Assembly: GCF_000429025.1 (NCBI RefSeq)
Contig: NZ_AUBB01000010.1
Location: forward strand, 310,001-374,000
Source: Actinospineispora spinosispora DSM 44797
Lineage (GTDB): Bacteria; Actinomycetota; Actinomycetes; Mycobacteriales; Pseudonocardiaceae
Length of the DNA stretch: 64,000 bases
Direction: 5' to 3'
The position numbers were made by a program, and so were the translations under genes. The notes under the pieces were generated by a model that saw nothing but the letters and a program-made list of their open reading frames with translations, had not been told where the DNA came from and did not search any database. Positions 45,852-54,539 of the stretch are shown piece after piece (the first letter of the stretch is position 1; each line of letters begins with the position of its first letter).

Positions 45852-47364
45852 CCCCCGCGGTTTCCTCACCTACCGTCGCGCGGACGCACCCAAACGCCCC
45901 AAGCCGGAGCGGGTGCACGACTGGCACGAGGTCTACCTCGACCAGACCCGTACCGAGGCCGCCGATGAGACCCGTGAACAGGCCGCCCGTTGCATGGACT
46001 GCGGCATCCCGTTCTGCCATTCGGTGTCGGCGGGCTGCCCGCTGGGCAACCTGATCCCGGAGTGGAACGACCTGGTCAGGCGAGACGACTGGACTACGGC
46101 CAGCGACCGGCTGCACGCGACGAACAACTTCCCCGAGTTCACCGGCAGGCTGTGCCCCGCGCCGTGCGAGTCGGCCTGCGTGCTGGCCTCCACGCCGGCA
46201 GCGGGTGGCGCGGTGGCGATCAAGCGGGTGGAGCAGAGCATCGTGGACATCGCGTGGGACCGGGACCTGATCGTCCCGCGCAACCCGGGGGTGGCCTCCG
46301 GCAGGCGGGTCGCCGTGGTCGGCTCCGGTCCCGCCGGACTGGCGGCGGCACAGCAGCTCACCCGGGCCGGCCACGACGTGACCGTCTACGAGCGCGACGA
46401 CCGGCTCGGCGGACTGCTGCGCTACGGCATCCCCGAGTTCAAGATGGAGAAGGCGGTCCTGGACCGTCGGCTCGCCCAGATGCGAGCCGAGGGCACCCGG
46501 TTCGTGACGTCCTGCGAGGTCGGCGGGCCGGCGGCCAGGGACCTGTCGGTCGAGCAGCTGCACGCGGACTTCGACGCGGTGGTGCTCGCGGTCGGTGCGC
46601 TGCAGGGCAGGGACGCACCCGAGGTGCCCGGGCGGGAGCTGGCCGGGGTGCACCTGGCGATGGAGCACCTGGTCCCGGCGAACCGGGAGTGTGAGGGTGA
46701 CGGCCCGACGCCGTTGTCCGCGGCGGGCAAGCACGTCGTGATCATCGGCGGCGGAGACACCGCCGCCGACTGCTACGGGACGGCGCTGCGGCAGGGCGCG
46801 GCCTCGGTGCACCAGCTGGACCAGTACCCGCGCCCGCCGGACGAGCGTGACGCCGAGCTGTCGCCGTGGCCCACCTGGCCGTGGATCCTGCGCACCTACC
46901 CGGTGCACGAGGAAGGCGGCGAGCGCCGGTTCGAGGTCGCCGTCGAGCGGTTCGTCGGCGACGAGAACGGGAAGGTCACCGCCGTACATCTGCGGCAGGT
47001 GACGGTGCGCAAGGACCGGGAGTCGGGGCGCAGGGAGGTGGTCCCGGTGTCCGACGAGGTGATCGAGATGCCGTGCGACCTGGCCCTGCTGGCGATCGGC
47101 TTCACCGGCGTCGAGGACATGCCGCTGCTCGGCGGGCTCGGTCTGGAACGCGCGCCGCGCGGAAACCTGACCTGCGGCCCGACCTGGGAGACCTCGGCGC
47201 CCGGCGTGTTCGTGTGCGGCGACGCCCACCGGGGTGCCTCGCTGGTCGTGTGGGCGATCGCGGAGGGTCGAGCCGTGGCGCACGCGGTGGACACCTACCT
47301 GTTGGGCGCCTCGCAGCTGCCGTCCCCGGTCCACCCGACGGCGCTGCCCCTGGCCGCGGTGTGA
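45844..47364 (+). CDS. gltD: Glutamate synthase small subunit
   Basis: A 506-residue FAD/NADPH-dependent partner of GltB. The N-terminal part carries two Fe-S clusters ([28 protein letters not shown] and [12 protein letters not shown]). The FAD motif is [17 protein letters not shown] near residue 155, and the NADPH motif is [18 protein letters not shown] near residue 298. [21 protein letters not shown] ends the FAD site. GTG 45844 overlaps the last eight bases of gltB. Electrons pass from NADPH through FAD and the Fe-S clusters to GltB. Confidence 0.95.
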   Translation: MADPRGFLTYRRADAPKRPKPERVHDWHEVYLDQTRTEAADETREQAARCMDCGIPFCHSVSAGCPLGNLIPEWNDLVRRDDWTTASDRLHATNNFPEFTGRLCPAPCESACVLASTPAAGGAVAIKRVEQSIVDIAWDRDLIVPRNPGVASGRRVAVVGSGPAGLAAAQQLTRAGHDVTVYERDDRLGGLLRYGIPEFKMEKAVLDRRLAQMRAEGTRFVTSCEVGGPAARDLSVEQLHADFDAVVLAVGALQGRDAPEVPGRELAGVHLAMEHLVPANRECEGDGPTPLSAAGKHVVIIGGGDTAADCYGTALRQGAASVHQLDQYPRPPDERDAELSPWPTWPWILRTYPVHEEGGERRFEVAVERFVGDENGKVTAVHLRQVTVRKDRESGRREVVPVSDEVIEMPCDLALLAIGFTGVEDMPLLGGLGLERAPRGNLTCGPTWETSAPGVFVCGDAHRGASLVVWAIAEGRAVAHAVDTYLLGASQLPSPVHPTALPLAAV

Positions 47365-47375
47365 GCACGTTCGGC

Positions 47376-47381
47376 TAGCGT
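47376..47381 (+). promoter_or_regulatory. -10 hexamer of the DUF2461 gene (leaderless)
   Basis: TAGCGT ends 6 nt before ATG 47388, 12 bp after the gltD stop. Confidence 0.5.
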
Positions 47382-47387
47382 GCGCAC

Positions 47388-48023
47388 ATGGGTTTCGCGG
47401 GGTTCGGCGACGGCTTGGTCGACTTCTACGACGGGTTGATCGCGGACAACTCGAAGGCGTACTGGACCGACAACAAACCGGTCTACGACGAGCACGTGCG
47501 TGAACCGATGCGTGCGCTGCTCGCCGAGCTCGAACCCGAGTTCGGCGCCGGCAAGATCTTCCGGCCGTACCGGGACGTGCGGTTCAGCGCCGACAAGACG
47601 CCGTACAAGACCCACTGCGGTGGATACGTCAGCGGCTACTACGTGCAGGCCGACGCCGACGGAATCATGGTCGCCGGCGGGTACTACTCCATGGCCGGTG
47701 ACCAGGTTCGTCGCTACCGGGTCGCGGTGGACGAGGAGCGCCGGGGCGAGGAGCTACGAACGCGGCTCGCGGTCCTCGAAGAGTCCGGCATGACGATCGC
47801 GGGTGACAAGCTGGCGACCCGGCCGCGCGGTGTGGCGCCGGACCATCCCCGCCTGGAGTTGCTGCGGCACAAGGGGATCTACGCGTGGCGACGCTGGCCG
47901 GGTGAGGACCTGATGCTGAGCCCGAAGCTCGCGGGGGCGGTCGCCGAGCAGTGGCATGCACTCACGCCGCTGATGGAATGGCTGACCGATCACGTCGGCC
48001 CGACCGAGGATCCGCGCAGATAG
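47388..48023 (+). CDS. DUF2461 (TIGR02453) family protein
   Basis: A 211-residue soluble protein. It begins GFGDGLVDFYDGLIADNSKAYWTDNK and contains FRPYRDVRFSADKTPYKTHCGGYV and YYVQADADGIMVAGGYY, the landmarks of this widespread family of unknown biochemical function. The conserved Trp, Arg and Lys residues suggest a ligand or nucleic-acid-binding pocket, but that is inference. Predicted leaderless. It is convergent with the VanZ-like gene with an 8-bp gap. Confidence 0.85.
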   Translation: MGFAGFGDGLVDFYDGLIADNSKAYWTDNKPVYDEHVREPMRALLAELEPEFGAGKIFRPYRDVRFSADKTPYKTHCGGYVSGYYVQADADGIMVAGGYYSMAGDQVRRYRVAVDEERRGEELRTRLAVLEESGMTIAGDKLATRPRGVAPDHPRLELLRHKGIYAWRRWPGEDLMLSPKLAGAVAEQWHALTPLMEWLTDHVGPTEDPRR

Positions 48024-48031
48024 CCCCTGGC

Positions 48032-48412
48032 TCACCCGTCCGCGTGGCCGGACCGGTGGTGATCTCGCCGCCGGGCGCGCGAGAACAGCCATAGGCCGAT
48101 CGCCACTCCGCACAGGTCGACCGCCGCGTCCCACACGTCACCGTCGCGGTTGATCGGCAGAACGGCCTGCAGGATTTCCGAGACCACCGCATACACCACG
48201 AGGGACGCGCCCAAGTGCGATGCGCAAATATTTGCGCGACGACCCGTGAACGCGAGTGCCGCGAACAGGCAAAAGTGCGCGATCTTGTCGAATCCCGGGG
48301 GCAGGAACGGCACCCCGGAAGCAGGGCTGAACAGCGCGTACAGACTGATCAGGATCATCGTGGCGAAGGGTGCGAGACGGCGGAACACATCCGGATTGTG
48401 CCGCCCCGTCAC
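48032..48412 (-). CDS. VanZ-like membrane protein
   Basis: A 126-residue protein with about four short hydrophobic helices. It has the VanZ pattern FDKIAHFCLFAALAF after the first loop, SEILQAVLPINRDGDVWDAAVDLCGVAIG in the second half, and a basic C-terminal tail. VanZ homologues are small membrane proteins linked loosely to glycopeptide (teicoplanin) tolerance or lipid handling, but most housekeeping members have no known role. No van genes are nearby. It is divergent from pyk, with a 60-bp spacer. Confidence 0.78.
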   Translation of the reverse strand: MTGRHNPDVFRRLAPFATMILISLYALFSPASGVPFLPPGFDKIAHFCLFAALAFTGRRANICASHLGASLVVYAVVSEILQAVLPINRDGDVWDAAVDLCGVAIGLWLFSRARRRDHHRSGHADG

Positions 48413-48458
48413 CCCCTGACGTTCACCCAGCTGTAGCGATACAGGTTCCGGACAGGGC

Positions 48459-48464
48459 TAAACT
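48459..48464 (+). promoter_or_regulatory. -10 hexamer of pyk
   Basis: TAAACT lies 8 nt before the GTG at 48473, predicting a transcript with at most a two-nucleotide leader. Confidence 0.5.
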
Positions 48465-48472
48465 CCGTCCAC

Positions 48473-49897
48473 GTGAACCGCCGCGCGAAGATTGTGTGCA
48501 CCCTCGGCCCTGCGACCGCGAGTCCGGAGCGAATTCGGGACCTCGTACAGGCCGGGATGGACGTGGCAAGGCTCAACTTCAGCCACGGCGACCGGGACGA
48601 CCACAAGCGCGTCTACGAGCTCGTCAGAGAGGCGGCCGACGCCGAAGGCCGCGCGGTCGGCATCCTCGCCGACCTGCAGGGACCGAAGATTCGGCTCGGC
48701 CGGTTCGCGGCCGGCCCGGTCGAGTGGCGCACCGGTGAAGAGGTCCGGATCACCGTCGAGAACGTCGCCGGCACCCACGACAGGGTGTCCACGACGTACT
48801 CCGGTCTGGCCAACGACGCGCGTCCCGACGACCGTCTGCTGGTCGACGACGGGAAGATCGCGCTGCGTGTCATCGCGGTCGAGGGCCTCGACGTCGTGTG
48901 CAAGGTCACCGAAGGTGGCACGGTCAGCGACAACAAGGGCCTGTCGCTTCCCGGCATGAACGTCTCGGTTCCGGCGATGAGCGAGAAGGACGTCGCCGAC
49001 CTGGAGTTCGCCCTCGGTCTGCGGGTGGACTTCGTGGCGCTGTCCTTCGTGCGCAGCCCCGCCGACATCGACTCGGTGCACCAGGTGATGGACCGGGTCG
49101 GCGGCGGGCGGCTGCCGGTCATCGCCAAGCTGGAGAAGCCCGAGGCCGTCGACAACCTCGAAGCCATCGTGCTCGCCTTCGACGGCGTCATGGTCGCCCG
49201 GGGCGACCTGGGTGTCGAGCTGCCCCTGGAGAACGTCCCGCTGGTCCAGAAGCGGGCCATCCAGATCGCCAGGGAGAACGCCAAGCCGGTCATCGTGGCG
49301 ACCCAGATGCTCGACTCGATGATCACCAACGCCCGCCCGACGCGGGCCGAGGCCTCGGACGTGGCGAACGCGGTGCTGGATGGGACCGACGCGGTCATGC
49401 TGTCCGGTGAGACCAGCGTCGGGCGCTATCCGATCAAGACGGTGCGCACGATGGCGGAGATCATCGAGGCGGTCGAGGCCGGGTCGTTCGGTGTGCCGCC
49501 GCTCAACCACGTGCCGCGCACCAAGCGCGGTGTGCTGTCCTACGCCGCGCGCGACATCGGCGAGCGCCTCAACGCCAGAGCGCTGGTGGCGTTCACCCAG
49601 TCCGGCGACACCGTGCGCAGATTGGCCCGGCTGCACTCGAAGCTGCCGCTGCTCGCCTTCACCCCGGTGCAGGCCGTGCGCAGCCAGCTGTCCCTGACCT
49701 GGGGAACGGAGACCTTCCTGGTCCACGAGGTGGACTCGACCGACGCGATGATCCGGCAGGTCGACTCCTCGATGCTCAGCATCGACCGCTCGGAGCCAGG
49801 TGATCTGGTGGTCGTGGTGGCGGGTTCGCCACCCGGAACGGTCGGCTCGACCAACCTCATCCGGGTGCACCGGCTCGGTGAGGAGGACATCGCCTGA
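48473..49897 (+). CDS. pyk: Pyruvate kinase
   Basis: A 474-residue glycolytic enzyme converting phosphoenolpyruvate and ADP to pyruvate and ATP. RRAKIVCTLGPATASPERI, MDVARLNFSHGDRDDH, ILADLQGPKIRLG and VIAKLEKPEAVDNLEAI (catalytic lysine) come first. MVARGDLGVELPLENVPLVQKRAI and ATQMLDSMITNARPTRAEASDVANAVLDG follow, and the C-terminal allosteric domain has FTQSGDTVRRLARL and VVVVAGSPPGTVGSTNLIRVH. GTG start, no ribosome binding site, consistent with a near-leaderless mRNA. Confidence 0.96.
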   Translation: MNRRAKIVCTLGPATASPERIRDLVQAGMDVARLNFSHGDRDDHKRVYELVREAADAEGRAVGILADLQGPKIRLGRFAAGPVEWRTGEEVRITVENVAGTHDRVSTTYSGLANDARPDDRLLVDDGKIALRVIAVEGLDVVCKVTEGGTVSDNKGLSLPGMNVSVPAMSEKDVADLEFALGLRVDFVALSFVRSPADIDSVHQVMDRVGGGRLPVIAKLEKPEAVDNLEAIVLAFDGVMVARGDLGVELPLENVPLVQKRAIQIARENAKPVIVATQMLDSMITNARPTRAEASDVANAVLDGTDAVMLSGETSVGRYPIKTVRTMAEIIEAVEAGSFGVPPLNHVPRTKRGVLSYAARDIGERLNARALVAFTQSGDTVRRLARLHSKLPLLAFTPVQAVRSQLSLTWGTETFLVHEVDSTDAMIRQVDSSMLSIDRSEPGDLVVVVAGSPPGTVGSTNLIRVHRLGEEDIA

Positions 49898-49953
49898 CCA
49901 CGCTGCCTGACCAGCTGCCTGACCGAGATCACCGGATACGGCAGACTGCGGGC

Positions 49954-50868
49954 ATGACGCAGTCTGAGACCGAATCTGGCGTCCAGCACGGTGCCGACGG
50001 TGTGCCGCGCGGGCAACAGATCCTCGACAAGCTCGTGGCCAGGCTTGATCTCGAACGCATCGAGGTCAACCTGTTCCGAGGGGTCAGCCCGCCCGAGTCA
50101 CCGCCCCGGGTGTTCGGTGGGCAGGTCGCGGGGCAGGCGCTGGTCGCGGCGGGGCGCACGGTGCCCGAGGACCGGGGGGTGCACTCGCTGCACGCCTACT
50201 TCATCCGCCCTGGCGACCCGACGATCCCGATCGTCTACGAGGTCGAGAGGGTGCGCGACGGCCGGTCGTTCACGACGCGGCGGGTCATGGCGGTCCAGCA
50301 CGGCAAGGCGATCTTCTCCTTGTCGGCGTCCTTCCAGCTCGCCCAGCCGGGTCTGGAGCACACCGAGCCGATGCCCGAAGGCGTGCCGGGACCCGACGGG
50401 CTACCGGAGTTCGGCCGGCTCATCGTCGATCTCGACCTTCCGGCCAGCCCGTTCCAGCAGATGCCTCGTCCGCTGGACATCCGCTACGTCGGTGAGCCGG
50501 TGTGGTCGCCCACCTTCGTGCCGACCAAGGAGCCGCTGCGGGTGTGGATGCGCGCGGACGGCGCGCTGCCCGACGACAAGCTCCTGCACGTCTGCCTGCT
50601 GACCTACGCCTCGGACCTCACGCTGCTCAACTCCGTTCTCGCGCGCCACGAGCTGGGACTGCGTGACGACGAGATCAGCAGGGCCAGTCTCGACCACGCG
50701 ATGTGGTTCCACCAGGACTTCCGCGCCGACGAGTGGTTCCTCTACGAGTGCTACTCACCGGTCGCCTCCGGCGCTCGGGGCCTTGCCACCGGCCGGTTCT
50801 TCACCCAGGACGGCAGACTCATCGCCACCACCGTCCAGGAGGGTCTGGTGCGCGTCACTGAGGGGTGA
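49954..50868 (+). CDS. tesB: Acyl-CoA thioesterase II
   Basis: A 304-residue double hot-dog thioesterase that hydrolyses medium and long acyl-CoAs. VFGGQVAGQALVAAGRTVP, VHSLHAYFIRPGDPTIPIVYEVERVRDGRSFTTRRV and, in the second hot-dog, SLDHAMWFHQDFRADEWFLYECYSPVASGARGL are the TesB landmarks. The aspartate in that last motif acts with Thr/Gln residues in catalysis. The gene follows pyk by 56 bp and could be read through from it. Confidence 0.93.
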   Translation: MTQSETESGVQHGADGVPRGQQILDKLVARLDLERIEVNLFRGVSPPESPPRVFGGQVAGQALVAAGRTVPEDRGVHSLHAYFIRPGDPTIPIVYEVERVRDGRSFTTRRVMAVQHGKAIFSLSASFQLAQPGLEHTEPMPEGVPGPDGLPEFGRLIVDLDLPASPFQQMPRPLDIRYVGEPVWSPTFVPTKEPLRVWMRADGALPDDKLLHVCLLTYASDLTLLNSVLARHELGLRDDEISRASLDHAMWFHQDFRADEWFLYECYSPVASGARGLATGRFFTQDGRLIATTVQEGLVRVTEG

Positions 50869-50897
50869 AGTCCCGATCAACGGCCCGCGCCTGCCAC

Positions 50898-50903
50898 TAG
50901 GGT
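50898..50903 (+). promoter_or_regulatory. -10 hexamer of the dienelactone hydrolase gene
   Basis: TAGGGT lies 8 nt before ATG 50912, with no ribosome binding site. Confidence 0.45.
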
Positions 50904-50911
50904 CTGCTCCC

Positions 50912-51646
50912 ATGCAGACCGATGTGACGTTCCGATGCGACGACGGATTTGACATGCCCGGCGTGCTGACCACCGACGACGGTCACGAGGGTCCACGCCC
51001 CGGGCTGCTGATGATCTACGAAGCGCTCGGCATGAACCACGAGATGGCGAGCGTGGCGAGGGACCTGTCGTCCGAGGGCTGGACCGTGCTGATCCCGGAC
51101 CTGTTCTCCCGAGGCCCGAAGCCGATCTGCATCGCCCGCTGCATCCGCACGATCATGGCGGGCAAGGGCCCGCAGCTGGCCGACCTCGAAGCCGCTCGCC
51201 GCTACCTGGTCAGCCTGCCCCAGGTCGACGACCAGCGGGTGGGTGCGATCGGGTTCTGCATGGGCGGCGGGTTCGCCCTGCTGCTGGCGATGACCGGGAA
51301 GTACCAGGCCAGCGCGCCGTTCTACGGCATCGCACCGAAACAGATGCCACAGTCCTGCCCGGTGGTGGCCAGCTACGGCGGCCGTGACCTCGTGCTAGCG
51401 AAGGACCCGGAGCGGCTGCGCGGGAATCTCGTCGAGCTGGGCGTCCCGCACGACGTGAAGGTCTATCCCGACGCCGGCCACTCGTTCTACTCGAAGGCGC
51501 CCGGCAAGATCATGGAGATGGTCGGGCCCTACACCCCGATGCGGGTGGGGCACCACGAGCCCAGTGCGCAGGACGCGCACCGCAGGGTCGTCGAGTTCTT
51601 CCGGGAACACCTGGACGGCGCGGCGGGCACGGCGCCGGGGGATTAG
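50912..51646 (+). CDS. Dienelactone hydrolase family protein
   Basis: A 244-residue alpha/beta hydrolase. The glutamate-bearing strand LLMIYEALGMNHEM, the cysteine nucleophile in GAIGFCMGGGFAL, the acid in YGGRDLVLAK and the histidine in YPDAGHSFYS form the DLH-type Cys-Asp-His-Glu arrangement. Classical members open dienelactones from chlorocatechols, but many actinobacterial homologues act on other esters or have unknown roles, and no other catechol genes are near. The frame extends far upstream without family similarity; ATG 50912 is the start. Confidence 0.88.
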   Translation: MQTDVTFRCDDGFDMPGVLTTDDGHEGPRPGLLMIYEALGMNHEMASVARDLSSEGWTVLIPDLFSRGPKPICIARCIRTIMAGKGPQLADLEAARRYLVSLPQVDDQRVGAIGFCMGGGFALLLAMTGKYQASAPFYGIAPKQMPQSCPVVASYGGRDLVLAKDPERLRGNLVELGVPHDVKVYPDAGHSFYSKAPGKIMEMVGPYTPMRVGHHEPSAQDAHRRVVEFFREHLDGAAGTAPGD

Positions 51647-51657
51647 CCTGGGGCGCG

Positions 51658-52722
51658 ATGACGGATGAGACGAAACAGAGCAAGGATTCCGGAGAGCACG
51701 GCGAGAGCCTGCTGACCGTCCTGCTGGCACTGGGCGCGAACTTCGCGGTGGCGATCGCCAAGGTGGTGGCCGGGTTGGTGACCGGCAGTGCGGCTCTGCT
51801 GTCGGAGTCCGCGCACTCGTTCGCCGACTGCGGCACCGAGCTGTTCCTGCTCACCGCGCTGCGCCGCTCGTCGAAACCCGCCGACTCCAGCCATCCGTTC
51901 GGCTACGGCAAGGAGCGCTATTTCTGGTCCTTGCTCGCCGCTGTGTCCATTTTCACCGCCGGTGCGCTGTTCTCGCTGTACCAGGGCATCCACACGCTGA
52001 CCGGGCACCCGGAGGACCACAAGAACGTCCTGGTCGGGTACGGGGTGCTCGCGGTCTCGGCGGTACTGGAGTCGATCTCCCTGGCCCAGGCCATCAAGCA
52101 GGTACGCAACGAACAGGCCAAGGAGAAGCTGCCGCTGCTGCCGTACCTGCGCGGCACGGACGACCCGACGGTCAAGACCGTGCTCTACGAGGACAGCGCG
52201 GCACTGCTGGGGCTGTTCTTCGCCTTCGGCGGCATCGGGCTCACCCAGCTGACCGGTTCCTCGGTGTGGGACGGCATCGCGTCGCTGCTGATCGCGCTGC
52301 TGCTCATGGTGGTCGCCTACCTGCTCGGCAGGACCAACATGAGCCTGCTCACCGGTCAGCAGGCCGACCATCGGCTGGTCTCCTCGATCCGGGACCGGCT
52401 GGAGTCGGCACCCGAGGTCGAGGTCGTCGTCGATCTGCTGACCATGATGACCGGGACCGACCAGGTGCTGGTCTGCGCTCGGTTGGACTTCGCCGACGAC
52501 GTCACGTCCGACCAGCTGGAACGCGCCTGCGTCCGGATCGATGCGGAGCTGCGCGAGGAGTTCACCGACCTCGACGAGATCTTCCTCGAACCGGTGCCGA
52601 GGAACGACCCGGAGCTGCGCGCCAAGGTACGTGCCCGGTACGGCGTCAGCCCGGAGGAGATCCCCAACGGTCTGACGCCGGTCGCGGGAGTCGCGTCGGC
52701 CGCCGAAACCAGACCGATGTGA
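51658..52722 (+). CDS. Cation diffusion facilitator transporter, ZnT9-like
   Basis: A 354-residue membrane transporter with six helices between about residues 18 and 230 and a cytoplasmic C-terminal domain. Helix 2 carries the metal site SESAHSFADCGTE. In helix 5 the usual HxxxD is replaced by YEDSAALLG, the form found in the SLC30A9/ZnT9-like subgroup. The C-terminal part (VEVVVDLLTMMTGTDQVLVCARLDF) is the ferredoxin-like dimerisation domain. It probably moves Zn2+ or Mn2+ against protons. TAGCCT at 51644-51649, 8 nt before the ATG, may be its -10. Confidence 0.87.
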   Translation: MTDETKQSKDSGEHGESLLTVLLALGANFAVAIAKVVAGLVTGSAALLSESAHSFADCGTELFLLTALRRSSKPADSSHPFGYGKERYFWSLLAAVSIFTAGALFSLYQGIHTLTGHPEDHKNVLVGYGVLAVSAVLESISLAQAIKQVRNEQAKEKLPLLPYLRGTDDPTVKTVLYEDSAALLGLFFAFGGIGLTQLTGSSVWDGIASLLIALLLMVVAYLLGRTNMSLLTGQQADHRLVSSIRDRLESAPEVEVVVDLLTMMTGTDQVLVCARLDFADDVTSDQLERACVRIDAELREEFTDLDEIFLEPVPRNDPELRAKVRARYGVSPEEIPNGLTPVAGVASAAETRPM

Positions 52723-52752
52723 TAGGTAATAGGGTGAGGCTGAGGAGAGTTG

Positions 52753-54048
52753 ATGGCTGACCGTCAATGGGGGTTCCGGACCAGGGCAGTGCATGCCGGG
52801 GCCACTCCGGACCCGACGACCGGGGCCAGGGCGGTGCCGATCTACCAGTCCACGAGCTTCGTCTTCGAAGACACCCAGGACGCCGCCAGCCTGTTCGCGC
52901 TGCAGAAGTACGGCACGATCTACAGCCGTATCGCGAACCCGACGGTCGCCGCGCTCGAAGAGCGGCTGGCGAGCCTGGAGGGCGGTCTCGGCGCGGTGGC
53001 CACCGCCAGCGGGCAAGCCGCCGAGTTCCTGACCTTCGCATGTCTGGCCGCCGCCGGTGACGAGATCGTCGCGGCGGCCGGTCTGTACGGCGGGACGGTC
53101 ACCCAGCTCGACGTGACGCTGCGCCGGTTCGGGATCAACACCGTGTTTGTACCGGGCGACGACCCCGCCGACTTCGCCGCCGCGATCACCGACCGCACGA
53201 AGCTGCTGTTCGCCGAGGTCATCGCCAACCCCTCGGGTGAGATCGCGGACATCGCCGGTCTCGCCGACGTCGCGCATGCCGCCGGGATTCCGCTGGTCAT
53301 CGACGCCACGCTGGCCACCCCGTACCTGTGCCGGCCGATCGAGCACGGCGCGGACATCGTGATCCACTCCGCGACGAAGTTCATCGGCGGCCACGGCACG
53401 ACGCTCGGCGGGGTGGTGGTCGAGTCCGGCCGCTTCGACTGGGGCAACGGCCGGTTCCCGGTGATGACCGAGCCCATCCCGTCCTACGGCGGCTTGAGCT
53501 GGTGGGGCAACTTCCAGGAGTTCGGCTTCCTCACCAAGCTGCGCTCCGAGCAGCTGCGCGACATCGGTCCCGCGCTGTCGCCGCACAGTGCCTTCCTGCT
53601 GCTGCAGGGCGTCGAGACGTTGCCGCAGCGCATGGACGCGCACGTGGCGAACACTCGCACGGTGGCCGAATGGCTGGCCGCCGACCCCCGGGTGTCCTAT
53701 GTGCGGTGGGCCGGGCTGCCGGACCACCCGCATCACGACCGCGCGGCCCGCTACCTGCCCCAGGGGCCTGGGGCGGTGTTCGCCTTCGGCGTGCGCGGTG
53801 GGCGGGCAGCGGGGCAGACGTTCATCGAGTCGGTCGAGCTGTGCAGCCATCTCGCCAACGTCGGTGACGCACGCACGCTCGTCATCCATCCTGGTTCGAC
53901 GACCCATCAGCAGCTCACCGACGAACAGCTGCGCGCCGGTGGCGTGCCGCCGGACCTGATCCGGGTCAGCGTCGGACTCGAGGATCCCGAGGACATCCTG
54001 TGGGACCTCGACCAGGCGCTCGCGGCAGCGGTCAAGGAGGCCCCATGA
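52753..54048 (+). CDS. metY: O-acetylhomoserine sulfhydrylase/aminocarboxypropyltransferase (Cys/Met metabolism PLP enzyme)
   Basis: A 431-residue gamma-family PLP enzyme. YGTIYSRIANPTVAALEERLA and AGDEIVAAAGLYGGTVTQL bind the cofactor phosphate, DATLATPYLCRPIEHGADIVIHSATKFIGGHG contains the PLP lysine K209, and NFQEFGFLTKLRSEQLRDIG is an OAH-sulfhydrylase-type segment. It makes homocysteine from O-acetylhomoserine and sulfide. metX, two genes downstream in the same transcript, supplies the substrate. ATG 52753 with GAGGAGA upstream is chosen over TTG 52750. The stop overlaps the next gene (ATGA). Confidence 0.92.
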   Translation: MADRQWGFRTRAVHAGATPDPTTGARAVPIYQSTSFVFEDTQDAASLFALQKYGTIYSRIANPTVAALEERLASLEGGLGAVATASGQAAEFLTFACLAAAGDEIVAAAGLYGGTVTQLDVTLRRFGINTVFVPGDDPADFAAAITDRTKLLFAEVIANPSGEIADIAGLADVAHAAGIPLVIDATLATPYLCRPIEHGADIVIHSATKFIGGHGTTLGGVVVESGRFDWGNGRFPVMTEPIPSYGGLSWWGNFQEFGFLTKLRSEQLRDIGPALSPHSAFLLLQGVETLPQRMDAHVANTRTVAEWLAADPRVSYVRWAGLPDHPHHDRAARYLPQGPGAVFAFGVRGGRAAGQTFIESVELCSHLANVGDARTLVIHPGSTTHQQLTDEQLRAGGVPPDLIRVSVGLEDPEDILWDLDQALAAAVKEAP

Positions 54049-54539
54049 GCACCACCGAGGCACCGGAGTGGGTCAACCCGTCGCCCACCGCGCGGCTGGC
54101 GCTGTTGAGGCGGACGAAGTCGGTGGCGATGGTGGGTGCGTCGGCGAACCCGGCCCGCGCCAGCAACTTCGTCGCGACCTATCTGCTGGCCAGCACCGAC
54201 TACGACGTGTACTTCGTCAACCCGAACGTCGCGGAGATCCTCGGGCGCCCGGTGTACCGCTCGCTGGCCGACCTCCCGGTGGTTCCCGACCTGGTCGACA
54301 CGTTTCGCCGGCCCTCGGACCTGCCAGGGGTGCTCGACGAGGTCCTCGAGGTCGGCGCGAAGGCGTGGTGGCTGCAGTTCGGGTTGTGGGCACCGGACCT
54401 GGCACGTCGTGCCGAGGACGCGGGTCTGACCGTCGTGATGGACCGTTGCCTGAAGATCGAGCACGCCCGCTTCCACGGCGGCCTGCACCTGGCGGGTTTC
54501 AACACCGGGGTGATCAGCTCCCGACGGACGATGCGATGA
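54045..54539 (+). CDS. CoA-binding domain protein (YccU/DUF-type Rossmann fold)
   Basis: A 164-residue single Rossmann-fold domain. SVAMVGASANPARASNFVATYLL is the nucleotide-binding start, YDVYFVNPNVAEILGRPVYRSLADLP follows, then VDTFRRPSDLPGVLDEVLEVGAKAWWLQFGLW and TVVMDRCLKIEHAR. The fold is that of the succinyl-CoA synthetase alpha N-terminal domain, but it stands alone. It is tied to both neighbours by ATGA overlaps, between metY and metX, so a role in homoserine acetylation or in sensing acetyl-CoA is a fair guess. AAGGAGG precedes the start. Confidence 0.87.
   Translation: MSTTEAPEWVNPSPTARLALLRRTKSVAMVGASANPARASNFVATYLLASTDYDVYFVNPNVAEILGRPVYRSLADLPVVPDLVDTFRRPSDLPGVLDEVLEVGAKAWWLQFGLWAPDLARRAEDAGLTVVMDRCLKIEHARFHGGLHLAGFNTGVISSRRTMR

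Noticed and set aside
52723..52752. SAM riboswitch before metY
   Set aside because: Only 30 bp separate the genes, too short for any known SAM-binding aptamer.
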